The translations under genes were made by a program, and so were the position numbers. A stretch of DNA of 64,000 bases from Heloderma charlesbogerti (lineage: Eukaryota; Chordata; Lepidosauria; Squamata; Helodermatidae), in the NCBI GenBank assembly GCA_026122225.1, contig JANEZZ010001513.1, positions 806,001 through 870,000 on the forward strand. The letters run 5' to 3'. Under the pieces are notes generated by a model. That model was given only the letters and a program-made list of their open reading frames with translations, was not told the DNA's origin and ran no database searches. Positions 1-10,123 of this stretch are shown here, one piece after another. Within the stretch, counting starts at the first letter, position 1; each line of letters starts with the position of its first letter.

Positions 1-639
1 TATTATTGTTTTTCAGTGGGTTGAAAAATTGGATACATCACTTTACTAGTATAGAAAAGTAATTTGCCCATTAGGTTAAACCAATGGGTGCCTGTGTGCA
101 TTCCCTCATGCATCACACCCAAATGAATCTACATGAAAAGGACAGAGGGTGCTTCCAGAAGGAGGTCTCCTAGCGCTAACATTCAAATGGCATTGTGTAG
201 CTATTCCGTCTTTTTTTCCTTAAGTGATTTTTTTCAGGTAAGAAAAAACTTGGAAGAAGTGGTGGGAAAAACACAAGAGAGCTACAAATCGAGGATAACA
301 ACATCTGGAGCTTCCATAAAAATGTGTGATTGAGACAGTGCAATTGCGCAGTAAAAGACTCATCTGGAAGCACACTGTGAGCTTTTCTAGATGAAGCTGT
401 TTAACCTTCTGTTTTTACTTCCGGTTTTGTTTCAGAATTAAGATCGGAACTCTACATGGATTATTTTCCTTTTCGTACTTTCCACTACATAACCTCTAGG
501 TAGTGCTGTGGTGTAGCAGAATAACACAACTACACTGGTGGGGACTTCTGCTTTGTTTCACGATGCCAAAAATTACCAGATTTTCCCTGCTCACCCCCCC
601 AGAAAAGTGCTTTTAAAAAGCAGAAGTGAAGCTGGATGA
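1..639. other. Unassigned intergenic DNA
   Basis: I see no recognisable gene or repeat here. Open frames are short and have no family resemblance. The right boundary is the start of an AT-rich hAT-type miniature element. Confidence 0.5.
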
Positions 640-1051
640 TACGGATGTACCGACTGTATAAAATCCGTTCTGTCTGTGTTTTGCAGGTTGTCAGACACCT
701 TTTGTTCCATTGTCTGCCCATCGACCGAATTTTATTTTTTTAGTTTCCAAATTTGTGCAGATTTGCACATGCAAAAAATGTGCAAATCCCCACAAAATGT
801 GCAAATCCCCCCATGCCCATTTTCACGCTTTACCCTATGGGGGAAATGCACATTTTTGGCTGGGTTTTTTAGTTTTTGCAAATTTTTCTATGATGAAATT
901 TGCACAAAATTCCAGAAGGTTAGAAAAATGGTTTGCAAGTCCACAGAACCCACCCGACAGGGGAAAAGCTGGTCCGCTGCAGAATCTAAAGGTCAGATTC
1001 ATAAAAATCTGAACTCATTTGGTTCCCTTGCAAATTTCTCTGACATCCCTA
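640..1051 (-). mobile_element. hAT-type miniature element, AT-rich subgroup
   Basis: The sequence runs as the reverse complement of the element at 39414-39817: both contain the stretch ending in the Tccgcccat motif and repeated AAATTTGCACA-like stretches. The left end reads TACGGATGTAC (a degenerate TAGGGATG) and the right end reads CATCCCTA. Flanks ctggatga and ctggaggg match at 6 of 8 positions, consistent with an aged 8-bp hAT target duplication. It has no transposase, so it is non-autonomous. Short open frames inside it are incidental. Confidence 0.75.
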
Positions 1052-1885
1052 CTGGAGGGTGACAATGTCATGTAAAGCATCCATAAACAACTGTGAGTGC
1101 GGAATGGTGAGCACACAATAAAGGCTTTGTCTTGAAAAGCTCTGTATCACTCTATCTTTCTCTTTTCACACAAACACACAATCACAGGAACAAGTTCCTT
1201 CTTTATCAGGAGAATGAATTAGATCAGATGTGGGAAACAAGGAGTCTTACTTTTCTTCTTGCTCCTCCCTCACCTCAGCAGCAACTTTCTCACCGGAAGG
1301 GGATGCATTGGAAAATACTCATCTGCTGCTCAGGAGGTTGTGCCTGCAACAGGGCCAGCCAGTAGACATGAGGACCAAAGCAGACATGGTCCAGGAGCAA
1401 TGTGACTGGACTTTTTTTTCCACTGTAGAACATCGGCTGGGGATTCTGAATTTGGCTAGAGCTGCAGGGGATCTCTTGCATCATGTCTATTTTGGCCCTG
1501 ACTCCTGCCCAAGAAGTAGCACCTTTTCCTCTCTCTCTCTCTCTCTCTTTTCGTCCTTTTCTTCCCTCAAGAAACCCTCTTGTGCCAGACCCTCAGAAAT
1601 TCCAGTCATTGTTGATGTGGCCTTCAGAGATCAGAGCTGGTCTGATCCAAAACCAAGTGGAACATATTAAGAAGATTCATGTGTAAATGAGTTGCAAGGT
1701 ACTACATAGAAATTAGGATGTTAAAATTGCTATAGGCATGAAGTTTGATAACATGCCAAAAAGAATCATGCCAAAAGTTAAAGAATCATTAGGTATAGAG
1801 AATCTCCAAACCAGGTAACCGTATTTGCACAATATGAGGAAACATGGCAGCAGGAAGTGTTAGCAAGCCCCTCAAAAGTCTCCAG
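1052..1885. other. Unassigned DNA with a CT microsatellite
   Basis: A (CT)n tract lies at about 1529-1548. A 146-codon open frame crosses the region, but its product resembles no family I know and includes the low-complexity CT tract, so I do not call it a gene. Confidence 0.45.
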
Positions 1886-1889
1886 GCCT

Positions 1890-2058
1890 CAGCCAGGGGT
1901 GTTACTAGGCAATTGAAAGATTCAGGCCCTGGCCCTAAGCAGGGTCAGCTCTGATTAGTACTTGGATGGGAGACCACCTGGGAATCAGGCTTCCTCCACT
2001 GAGCAGGGGGTTGGACTGGATGGTCTTGTAGGCCCCTTCCAACCCTATGATTCTATAA
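1890..2058 (+). mobile_element. 5S rRNA-derived SINE with CR1-like 3' tail
   Basis: Positions 1931-1985 closely resemble the internal promoter region of vertebrate 5S rRNA: CTAAGCAGGGTC (A box), then TTAGTACTTGG and ATGGGAGACC (C box). The 5S start is not clear. The following part, 1996-2058, carries the CR1 3' terminal signature (GGGGGTTGGACTGGATGG, CCCCTTCCAACCCTATGATT). This head-plus-LINE-tail layout is that of a SINE3-type element, transcribed by RNA polymerase III from the internal 5S promoter and mobilised by a CR1 reverse transcriptase. It is not a functional 5S gene, because the rest of the molecule is missing or diverged. Confidence 0.8.
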
Positions 2059-2231
2059 TATGTTGATTTATACCTAGTAATCACTAGGATTTATTTAAAT
2101 TTCACAGGAAGCAAAGCCAGCCAAATAATCACAAATAAAATATATTCTTCAATTAATTTGCACCCTGCCTCAGATCATTCCAAACTAATGGAATTTTTTT
2201 TTTTTCCGAAGCCTAATTGTCATGTAGGGAG

Positions 2232-2266
<35 letters not shown>

Positions 2267-2375
2267 TGTTGCAGCATGTGGGGACAGGAGAGTTAAACCT
2301 TTCCTCCCCAGCTGCAGTCCCCCTTGAAAATCTCCCCCTGCATAGCAAATAAACTGAGAAAAAAGCCCTCCCATT
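2059..2375. repeat. Spacer with (GT)n microsatellite
   Basis: A pure (GT)n tract occupies about 2236-2264. The stretch 2270-2345 (GTTAAACCTTTCCTCCCC region) resembles parts of 49730-49770 and 31427-31625 and is probably a fragment of a shared repeat. Nothing coding is seen. Confidence 0.6.
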
Positions 2376-2595
2376 CAGTGGAGGCTGGTGGCTCCGATTT
2401 CGGTGGGACTGTAAATCCATTCTCTGTTTCAGTCAAAACTAGCCAGAACTCTAAAGGAGCCATCCAAGGTGCTGAACCTATTTTGGGGCTATAGTTCAGC
2501 ACCTTCGATAGCTCCTTTAGAGTTTTGGCTGGTTCTGAGTGAAACCCAGAATGGATTCACAACCCCACCGAAATCAAAGCCACCAGCCTCCACTG
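2376..2595. mobile_element. Full-length palindromic hAT-type MITE (CAGTGGAGG family)
   Basis: The element is one long inverted repeat: it begins CAGTGGAGGCTGGTGGCTCC and ends CACCAGCCTCCACTG, and the two arms pair across most of its 220 bp around a centre near 2487. Flanks ctcccatt and ctttcatt match at 6 of 8, as expected for a diverged 8-bp hAT duplication. A single arm of the same family lies at 53478-53597. It is non-coding. Confidence 0.85.
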
Positions 2596-2716
2596 CTTTC
2601 ATTGGTACCAATGGACACTCGGGGGCTTGAGGAATAGGTCTGGGGCCCTGCAGAATACATTCAGGGATGGCCCAGCAATGCCCTGCCCTCAGCAAATGCC
2701 TCATTCCACATCTTGC

Positions 2717-3145
2717 TAGGGATGTATGAGAAATTTGTTTTTGCTCCCAATGTGTGCATGCCCTGTTTAGAGCTCCAAAAGTAAGCGTGAGCATGTGTCT
2801 GCTGAAAATGTTTGCAAATTGCCAGACACGTGCTCGCATTGGTCTTGTTCCTGATGCCTGGCTCAATTTATGCACATTTCCTAATTTGCATAAATTTCCT
2901 CTGTAGATTGAATCAGACATGCTTTAGCCTATGGAGGACATGTGTGCAAGTTAGTAAATTTGCCCAAATTGGTGGAGATTTGTGCAAATCTCCCATTTAA
3001 TTGCTGCTCGATTTGAGCAATTTTCATGTTTGTATAGAGCAAGTAGAGATTGTAAACATGAACACGAACCAGGCACAGGACGAGTGGTGAGATGATGTTT
3101 GGAAAATCCTGGAGATGTGGAACATCGCTCATTCGCACTTCCCTG
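2717..3145. mobile_element. hAT-type miniature element, AT-rich subgroup (probable)
   Basis: The left end reads TAGGGATGTATGAGAAATTTG, nearly the start of the 39414 element, and the interior has the same ATTTGCATAAATTT-type stretches. The right end is degenerate (CTTCCCTG). Flanks catcttgc and cccattgc match at only 5 of 8, so the right boundary is less certain. Confidence 0.55.
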
Positions 3146-3770
3146 CCCATTGCTAATAGTCTGTAGTTTGGGATCTTGGGCTTCTTAGCCTGGCTAGGCT
3201 TCCTCCGAATGCTGTTCAGGTGTGCCAGATTTAAGCCAGGACGGGATCACCTGAAGGGGAGCAGAAGGGTCTTTTATGACAAGTCTGCTGTAGGATAGTG
3301 TGGCATTTACCGAGGATGTTCTGGGTTAATACCCACCCTGTCAGGGCTGGTGGTCTGGATGCAAGCAGGCAGTGATGGAAGTAGTCAAACAGGTGGGAGA
3401 GACACAGCTGCAGCTAGACCTGGATCTCAGGGCAGAGGTCTTGGGCACCTCACCATAGCCCACCCCCAATGGCTGCCCAGACAGCAGCAGCAGGTGACGG
3501 CGCCATGGCAAACAGGCCTGGCATCAGCACCTGGACTGGCATGGGCATTCCTCCAGTCATGATGGGGCTATGATGTCAGTGAGTTCAAAATGCAAAACTG
3601 CACAGAGTATTGCTTTTCTTTCTTTATCAGAGTGGCAAACAATTCATTTTTTTGCTTTGAAAGCTCAGGTGTGTAGAAGCAGCTGTAAAGCATAGAATGG
3701 CATTGGGTGTGGGGGAAGAAAGAGAAATATTAGTTGTGTACATCACAACTGAAATAATATGCATGGTTGC
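3146..3770. other. Unassigned intergenic DNA
   Basis: No family is recognised. The stretch 3340-3540 is GC-richer than its surroundings and contains CAG runs, but I cannot assign it. Confidence 0.4.
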
Positions 3771-4514
3771 TGTCAAGGGGAAGGGAAGGAGGATCCCTGC
3801 CACTGGGACAGGCCCTAACCTCCCTGATAGGGAGGACCGCCCAAGACCTGATCCCGGGGTCCCCTTCCCCAAAACAGGACTGGCCAAACCTGGCCTTTCA
3901 GTCACCCCAAATACCCAGTAGCCACCCTCGTAAGCCAAGAGGCACTGAAATTAGCACTGAGGTTATGCAGAGAGACCGTATCAACTAAAGGTTGGATAAA
4001 GGTTTATTTAGATCAAAATAAAGGGGTAGAGGGAGAGGGAAGAATGGAAGTAGCAAGTTACAGAGGGTACAAAGCTAAATCACTTAACTGTAAATGGAAA
4101 GCTTCGTGAATGCACACTCAGGCCAAAACAATAAATCTACCTGGCCTATCCTTACATACCTAAGCATGGATCTCCCCGGATAGCAACCAGCCATCTGCAG
4201 GTACAGGACCACCAGGATGAAGGGAGACACCATGCCGTGACCTCAGCCCGCTTTTAAAGCCCAGCCCTGGCAACCAGAGCAGATTTTGCTTCAGCCAATC
4301 ACTGGCTCAGATCCTGGGTGGCCCGCCCTAGGCTCCAAGAGGCTGGAACTCCCCACCAGCTCCAGCTGTTGGCATTTTCCAGGTAGCAGGTGCTGCGCCT
4401 GGCTGTGGGCAAAGGGCTGAGGAGCCTCTAGATTACAAACAATTCCAGGTGGTTACATCCGACGTGACAGCCTGACCGGATCTTATGGAGGAAAGCAGGC
4501 CATTATCCTTGACA
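3771..4514 (-). mobile_element. Probable solo LTR
   Basis: This 744-bp stretch starts TGTCAAGG and ends CCTTGACA, giving the TG...CA ends and short terminal inverted repeat of an LTR. The flanking pentamers gttgc and gttgt match at 4 of 5, as in a 5-bp target duplication. On the minus strand a TATA-like CTTTAAAAG near 4255 is followed about 250 bp downstream by AATAAA near 4000, which fits U3-R-U5 order. No internal retroelement coding is found next to it, so it is most likely a product of recombination between two LTRs. Whether it is Gypsy-type or an endogenous retrovirus cannot be told from this sequence. Confidence 0.65.
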
Positions 4515-4562
4515 GTTGTCTAAAGCATCTCTGCCTCTGGTAAGACCATTAAGCCCAGGGTC

Positions 4563-4795
4563 ATAAGAACATAAGAAGAGCCCTGCTGGATCAGACCAAG
4601 GGTCCAAATAGTCCAGCATTCTGTTCACACAGTGGCCAACTCACTGCCAATGGGAAACCCACAAGCAGGGCATGAGCGCAACAGCACCCTCCTGCCCATG
4701 TTCCCCAGCAACTGGTGTACAGAGGCATACTGCCTCTGATCCTGGAGGTAGCAGAGAGCCATCAGGACTAGTAGCCAATAATAGTCTAACATTAC
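4563..4795 (-). mobile_element. CR1-type LINE 3' end fragment
   Basis: The stretch begins with the tandem tail unit ATAAGAACATAAGAA and continues with GCTGGATCAGACCAAGGG and CCAGCAACTGGTGTACAGAG. It is the reverse complement of the 3' region seen on the plus strand at 59255-59606. It is the untranslated end plus a short piece of the open frame, with no recognisable coding left. Confidence 0.75.
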
Positions 4796-4973
4796 TTAGC
4801 TGCCACACTGGGGAGAAAGAGACGGACAGGTAGTCGAAGAGCAGCTCATGCTGTACCTGAGCAATTTAATTGTTTAGGCTGAGGCGGCAGACCAGAGTCA
4901 GAAGCTTATCAGGTCAGAGGGAATCTTCCTGGCAACTGGTGTCATCTGATCACCACTGAGTTGGCAGCTGCAG

Positions 4974-5220
4974 CAGGGCTGGCCCAAGACATTTTGCTGC
5001 CTGAGCAAAGAAGAAGATGGTGCCCTCCTCCATTCCATGGGCAAAAGCTGGCTGGAATGGCTGCTGAATTTCTCTTCAACACTGGCAATGGGCCAGCATC
5101 ATCCACCACACCTGAAGGCAACAGGCTAACTTAGGGGGACTCAGCTCTATCCTCTACTCCTGGCTGCCGACTCCCAGCATCTGCCACCCCCTCGCTGTGC
5201 TAATGGTAGGGCCAGCCTTG
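4974..5220. mobile_element. hAT-type MITE (CAGGGCTGGCCC family)
   Basis: Termini are CAGGGCTGGCCCAAGACATT and GGTAGGGCCAGCCTTG. Flanks agctgcag and agccgcag match at 7 of 8, an 8-bp hAT duplication. It shares both termini with 28577-28837. It lies at the 3' edge of the BovB relic and supplies about 21 C-terminal codons and the stop of the BovB open frame. Confidence 0.85.
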
Positions 5221-6440
5221 AGCCGCAGCATCACTGTCTTGTCATCTTCAGTGGAGGTGTTGTAGTCAGTGTCCATCACCTCCAGAATATCATCCATCCA
5301 TCTTGCCCTTGGTCGGCCCCTCTTCCTTTTGCCTTCCACTTTCCCTACCATCAGCATCTTCTCCAGGGTATCCTGTCTTCTCATTAAATGGCCAAAGTAC
5401 TTCAGTTTTGCCTTTAATATCCTTCCCTCAAGTGAGCAGTCTGGCTTGATTTCCTGGAGTATGGACTGGTTTGATCTTCTTGCAGTCCAAGGTACTCTCA
5501 GAATTTTCCTCCAGCACCACAGTTCAAAAGCATCTATCTTCCTTCGCTCAGCCTTCCTTATGGTCCAGCTCTTGCAGCCATAGGTTACTACGGGGAATAC
5601 CATTGCTTTAACTATGCGGACCTTTGTTATCAGTGTGATGTCTCTGCTCTTCACTATTTTATCAAGATTTGTCATTGCTCTCCTCCCAAGAAGTAAACAT
5701 CTTCTGATTTCCTGGCTGCAGTCAGCTCCTGCAGTAATCTTTGCACCTAGAAAGACAAAGTCTTTCACTGGCTCCACGTTTTCTCCCTCTATTTGCCAGT
5801 TATCAGTCAAGCTGGTTGCCATAATCTTGGGTTTTTTGAGGTTTAACTGCAACCCAGCTTTTGCACTTTCTTCTTTCACCTTCGTCATAAGGTTCCTCAG
5901 CTCCTCCTCACTTTCAGCCATCAAAGTGGTGTCGTCTGCATATCTGAGATTGTTAATGTTTCTTCCAGTGATTTTAACTCCAGCCTTGGCTTCATCAAGC
6001 CCAGCATGTCGCATGATGTATTCTGCATACAGGTTGAATAGGTAGGGTGAGAGTATACAACCCTGCCGTACTCCTTTCCCAATCTTAAACCAGTCCATTG
6101 TTCCATTGTCTGTTCTTACCATTGCTACTTGGTCATTATACAGATTCCTCAGGAGGCAGACAAGATGACTTGGTATCCCCATACCACCAAGAACTTGCCA
6201 CAATTTGTTATGATCCACACAGCCAAAGGCTTTAGAATAATCAATAAAACAGAAATAGATGTTTTCCTGAAACTCCCTGGCTTTCTCCATTATCCAGTGG
6301 ATATTGGCAATTTGGTCTCTAGTTCCTCTGCCTTTTCTAAACCCAGCTTGTACATCTGGCAATTCTTGTTCCATGAATTGCTGGAGTCTACCTTGCAAGA
6401 TCTTGAGCATTACCTTACTGGCATGTGAAATAAGTGCCAC
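5154..6440 (-). pseudogene. BovB reverse transcriptase domain, 428-codon open segment
   Basis: This is the longest open frame in the window and covers most of the RT. FIDYSKAF at residues 65-72 holds the first catalytic aspartate, GVRQGCILSP is at 113-122, and YADD with both catalytic aspartates is at 167-170, all intact. FELWCWRKILRVPW (about 305-318) is the conserved C-terminal block. It is only part of the roughly 1000-residue BovB protein: the true start lies far upstream and is cut off by frameshifts. Residues from about 408 to the stop are translated from the adjoining hAT-type MITE rather than from BovB. The first methionine is simply the first in-frame ATG, not a real start. Confidence 0.9.
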
Positions 6441-6443
6441 TGT

Positions 6444-6656
6444 TCAATAGTTTGAACATTCTTTAGTGTTTCCCTTTTTTGGTATGGGGATATAAGTTGA
6501 TTTTTTCCAATCTGGTGACCATTCTTGTGTTTTCCAAATTTGCTGGCATATGGCATGCAACACCTTGACAGCATCATCTTGCAAGATTTTAAACAGTTCA
6601 GCTGGGATACCGTTGTCTCCTGTTGCCTTGTTATTAGCAATGCTTCTTAAGGCCAT
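6444..6656 (-). pseudogene. BovB RT fingers segment, displaced frame
   Basis: The segment includes ATGDNGIPAELFKILQDD and IPIPKKGNTKECSNY, the N-terminal part of the RTE reverse transcriptase just before the main RT block. It is in a different frame from 5154-6440, so at least one indel near 6440 separates them. Confidence 0.85.
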
Positions 6657-6964
6657 TCAACCTCACTCTTCAGGATGTCTGGCTCTAACTCACTGACCAC
6701 ACTGTCAAATCTATCCCCGATATTATTATCCTTCCCATACAGATCTTCCGTATATTCTTGCCACCTTTTCTTGATCTCTTCTGCTTCTGTTAGGTCCTTG
6801 CCAACTTTGTTTTTAATCACACCCACTTTTGCCTGGAATTTACCTCCGATGTTTCTAATTTTCTGGAAGAGGTCTCTTGTCCTTCCTATTCTATTATCTT
6901 CTTCCACTTCTGCGCATTGCTTGTTTAAAAATAATTCCTTATCTCTTCTGGCGAACCTCTGCAA
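6647..6964 (-). pseudogene. BovB linker between endonuclease and RT
   Basis: The segment contains GRTRDLFQKIRNIGGKFQAK and KKRWQEYTEDLYGK, the linker that precedes RT in BovB. It is open for 105 codons, then meets a frame break at about 6650. Confidence 0.85.
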
Positions 6965-6972
6965 TTTTGCAT

Positions 6973-7563
6973 TTAATTGGGCATATCACCCCCTATCACT
7001 GTTGCCTTTTGCTTTCCTTCTTTCTTGGGCTGCTTCCAGTGTCTCAGCAGACAGCCATTTTGCCTTCTTGGTTTTCTTTTTCTTTGGGACTTTTTTGTTG
7101 CCGCCTCCTGAACAATATTGTGAACTTCTGTCCATAGTTCTTCCAGGACCCTATCTACTAAATCTGGTCCCTTAAATCTATTCTTCACCTCCACTGCATA
7201 TTCATTAGGAATATTAGTGAGCTCATATCTAACTGATCTGTGGATCTTCCCTATTCTCTTTAGTTTGATTCTAAATTGTGCAATAAGAAGTTCGTGATTT
7301 GAACTACAGTCAGCTCCAGGTCTTGTTTTTACCAACTGTATAGATGTCCACCAACTTTGGCTACAAAGGATGTAGTCAATCTGATTTTGGTGTCGACCGT
7401 CTGGTGAAGTCCATGTATAAAGTCGTCTTTTAGGTTGTTGGAAGACAGTGTTTGTTATGCACGGTGAGTTGTCTTGGCAAAATTCTATCAGCCTATGTCC
7501 TGCTTCATTTTGTTCTCCCAGACCATGCTTGCCTGTAATTCCAGGTGTCGTTTGACTAACCAC
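6973..7563 (-). pseudogene. BovB endonuclease C-terminal part
   Basis: This 196-codon frame holds the second half of the exonuclease-endonuclease-phosphatase fold, including RRLYTWTSPDG, QIDYILCSQSWW and the SNHELLIAQF motif that corresponds to the SDH-type catalytic block (here with N for D, so the site is probably dead). The central GDWNA-type motif lies just upstream in a disrupted frame near 7560-7590. The C-terminal KKSQRKRKPRRQNG is a basic linker. Confidence 0.88.
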
Positions 7564-7709
7564 CCTAGCATTCCAGTCTCCTGTAATGAAAATAACATCT
7601 ATTTTCTATTATCCAGTAGGTGCTGCAGATCCTCATAGAACTGATCTACTTCTGCTTCTTCAGCATCTGTGGTTGGGGCATATATCTGGATCACTGTGAT
7701 GTTAAATGG

Positions 7710-7961
7710 CTAACCCTGAATTTGAACTGAGATCATTCTATCGTTTCTTGGATTGTATCCAAGCACTGCTTTAGCAACTTTATTATTAATTATGAAGGCT
7801 ACTCCATTTCTTCTGTGGTCCTCTTGTCCACAGTAGTAGATCTGGTGGTCATCTGATGTGAAGTGGCCCATTCCAGTCCATTTCAGTTCACTGACACCCC
7901 AAATCTCTATATTTAATCTTGACATCTCCCCAATAACCACATCCAATTTGCCCTGGCTCAA
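7710..7961 (-). pseudogene. BovB endonuclease N-terminal part
   Basis: The 83-codon frame begins MSQGKLDVV and contains EIWGVSELKWTG, with the catalytic glutamate of the endonuclease, and RRNGVAFIINNKV. A stop after QIQG near 7710 and a frameshift before 7563 separate it from the rest of the domain. Sequence upstream (NWNVRSL-like) reads on from the 5' untranslated region. Confidence 0.88.
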
Positions 7962-8365
7962 AGATCTTACATTCCAGTTTCCTATGGTGTGTTGATCTTT
8001 AGAACATCAGATTCGTCATTCATCACCAGCACTGTCGGCCGCTAGCCATCCTTTCGGCTTTGAGCTAGCTGCATCATCACATCTGAGGCTAGTTGAACTT
8101 ATCCTCTGTTCCTCCCCAGTAGCATTTTGACCATCTTCCAACCTGGGAGTCCCATCTTCCGATGGTATACCGACATATCTCTAATTGTACTGATCCATTG
8201 AGTTTTCATGGCGAGAATATTGGGGTGGGTTGCCGTTTCCTTCCCCAGGGATCATATTTAGTCTGACCTCTCTGCCATGACCTTCCCGTCTTTGGTGTCC
8301 CTTCATGGTTTAGCTCATGGTATCATTGAGGTGCTCAAGCTCCAGCACCACGACAAGGTAACAAT

Positions 8366-8600
8366 CTCCTTTGCTGAAGAAATACACCAGTACATAGATA
8401 TCATATTTTCATATTCATAAAAAACATATTTTCTCCTGAAATGAGTTTTCTGACTTTGTATAATTGTTTGAAAATGTTACATGCCACTCATGTAGTCCAG
8501 TAACAGAAGAAGAACAGGATAGGCTTAGTAGAGCCTATCCTGCCACTATAGCTGTGGCTGCTCTAGATGGTTACTGGCAAGGTTGCTATTTATATGTTCC
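8366..8600. other. Spacer between BovB 5' end and hAT element
   Basis: No recognisable feature. Positions 8593-8600 (tatgttcc) are the left target duplication of the next element. Confidence 0.5.
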
Positions 8601-9120
8601 TAGGGATGTACGAAAGTCACTTACCTGTTCGCGGATTACGCTGATGCTGGGGGGGAGGCACTCTGTCCCTCCCCCCGAAATTCTGGCCGGGGGGGAGGCA
8701 CCCCGTCCCTCCCCCCCGAATCCTGGCCAGCCGGCTCCGCTCCGCAGGGATTGTGCGGAGCCGCTGGCCAGCTCCGCCAGCGGCCGGACATCCGGCCGCT
8801 GGGTAGCAGGGACGCAAATGGCCGTTTGTGTCCCTGCAGTCAGCCGCGATAGGCTATGTAAATGTTTACATAGCCTATCACAGCTGATTAAAACAAAAAC
8901 AAAAACATGCGTACACAAATGGTGGCACCCATGCGTTCCCCTTATTTTCGCCGTAGTCTACGTAAATGTTTACATAGACTAAGACGTGCCAAAATAAGGA
9001 ACGCAAATGGCGGTGCCCATGGGCACCACCACTGGAGCTGCCGCCACTGGGAAGATCCGCCCCAGGTAAGTCCTGTCCTGGCCTCCCCGAGATCCGTGGC
9101 GGAACTTTCGTACATCCCTA
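8601..9120. mobile_element. GC-rich palindromic hAT miniature element (520 bp)
   Basis: The ends are TAGGGATGTACGAAAG and CTTTCGTACATCCCTA, a clear terminal inverted repeat. The flanks are a perfect 8-bp duplication, tatgttcc (8593-8600 and 9121-9128), which assigns it to hAT. Inside are two GGGGGGAGGCA-type minisatellite units (about 8648-8725), a hairpin on GATAGGCTATGTAAATG (8849-8880), a second on GTCTACGTAAATG (8951-8987) and a CAAATGGCGGTGCCCATGGG palindrome. Outward splice-donor consensus CAGGTAAGT is present near both ends. There is no transposase. Confidence 0.93.
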
Positions 9121-9128
9121 TATGTTCC

Positions 9129-10115
9129 TCTATCTGGAGAGGAAAAAAGGAAGTGAGTTCCAGGGCAAGAGCATCTGGTGGAATATCACTGTATATGCAT
9201 GTCATCAAGAGAGCAGTCTCCCAACACTTTATCTTTATTTTGATTTTCCCTAAAAGGAGATCGCCATTGTAATAGCAAATTTCTACTAACTGTTCTGCAA
9301 AAATATCTGTTTTATGATCCCTTAAAAATTTTATTAAATTTTGGAATGCAAAAAGACAGTTCACGCAACTTGCTCTGCCTAGAAAGAATTTGCACATTTA
9401 CAGATTATTGTTGTTGTGGTGGTTGAATGCTCATTTTTCATCTTGCACACAATTACTAAATTTTCTTCTGGCTCATATCAAGGCAGAGAACTGACTTTTA
9501 TCAGAATGCATTTGATGTTCCCTTGAAAGTTGACTTCAGCATCTTTTTTTCTGCACAGATTTCATAACAATTACCATAAGATAGCTGAAGTTGTTTCCAA
9601 TATACTTATTTTCTGACAAAATCATATGTTTATAACATTTCAATTATTTCAATTATTTCTACTTATACTGGCTAATAATATTTTCTTGCTGTTTCTCAGC
9701 TTTCCAAAGATTAATTTGAAAGGAAAAAGTTTGTCCCTTTACAGCTGCTCAAAATATCTAATCTTTCTTTTTGTTGGCCCTAATTATGTGATTTTTGGTA
9801 TGAAGCCGGCAAAGTTTCTGATACAGATTCACTGTAAAGTTATGTGAAATAAAAGGAGCTTATAACAATTTATAAGGCTAAAAAATTCATACAGGCTCAT
9901 TAAGGGAGAATTTTGAGCTAAACTTAAAATCCAATTAGTACAAAACTTTATCCTTCTGAGTGTCTGGGCTCCCGTGTACTCACAGAACTCCTCTGCTCCC
10001 TGCCTGCATGGGCTTCTTGTTCACTTCAGCAGAAATAGCTTTGTAGGCTCATAGAATGTGTGTATAGAGCTGTGCCTCCACTGAATGGAACAGGGAAGAC
10101 TGCATGCACAGAATC
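9129..10115. other. Unassigned AT-rich intergenic DNA
   Basis: No repeat family or coding stretch is recognised. Confidence 0.45.
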
Positions 10116-10123
10116 TCTGTATG

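Larger units (their letters stand above)
5221..8365 (-). mobile_element. Near full-length BovB (RTE clade) LINE, inactive
   Basis: On the minus strand the order is 5' untranslated region (about 8365-7980), apurinic-type endonuclease (7961-6973) and reverse transcriptase (6964-5265). The protein is recognisably BovB of the RTE clade, with blocks such as FRKGRGTRDQIANI, FELWCWRKILRVPWTARRSN and GRPRARWMDDILEV. BovB copies itself by target-primed reverse transcription and is widespread in squamates. The frame is broken by several frameshifts and stops. Similarity to the second copy ends near 5265, so the usual 3' terminus is missing. Confidence 0.92.

Noticed and set aside
1230..1670. 146-codon open frame as a gene
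   Set aside because: No family resemblance, low-complexity serine/leucine run from a CT microsatellite, and no splice or promoter context that supports it.
1931..1985. Functional 5S rRNA gene
   Set aside because: Only the internal promoter region resembles 5S and it is followed by a CR1 tail rather than the 5S 3' end and a T-run terminator.
8640..8730. CpG island promoter of a host gene
   Set aside because: The GC-rich stretch lies within a hAT miniature with an exact target duplication, and no exon follows.
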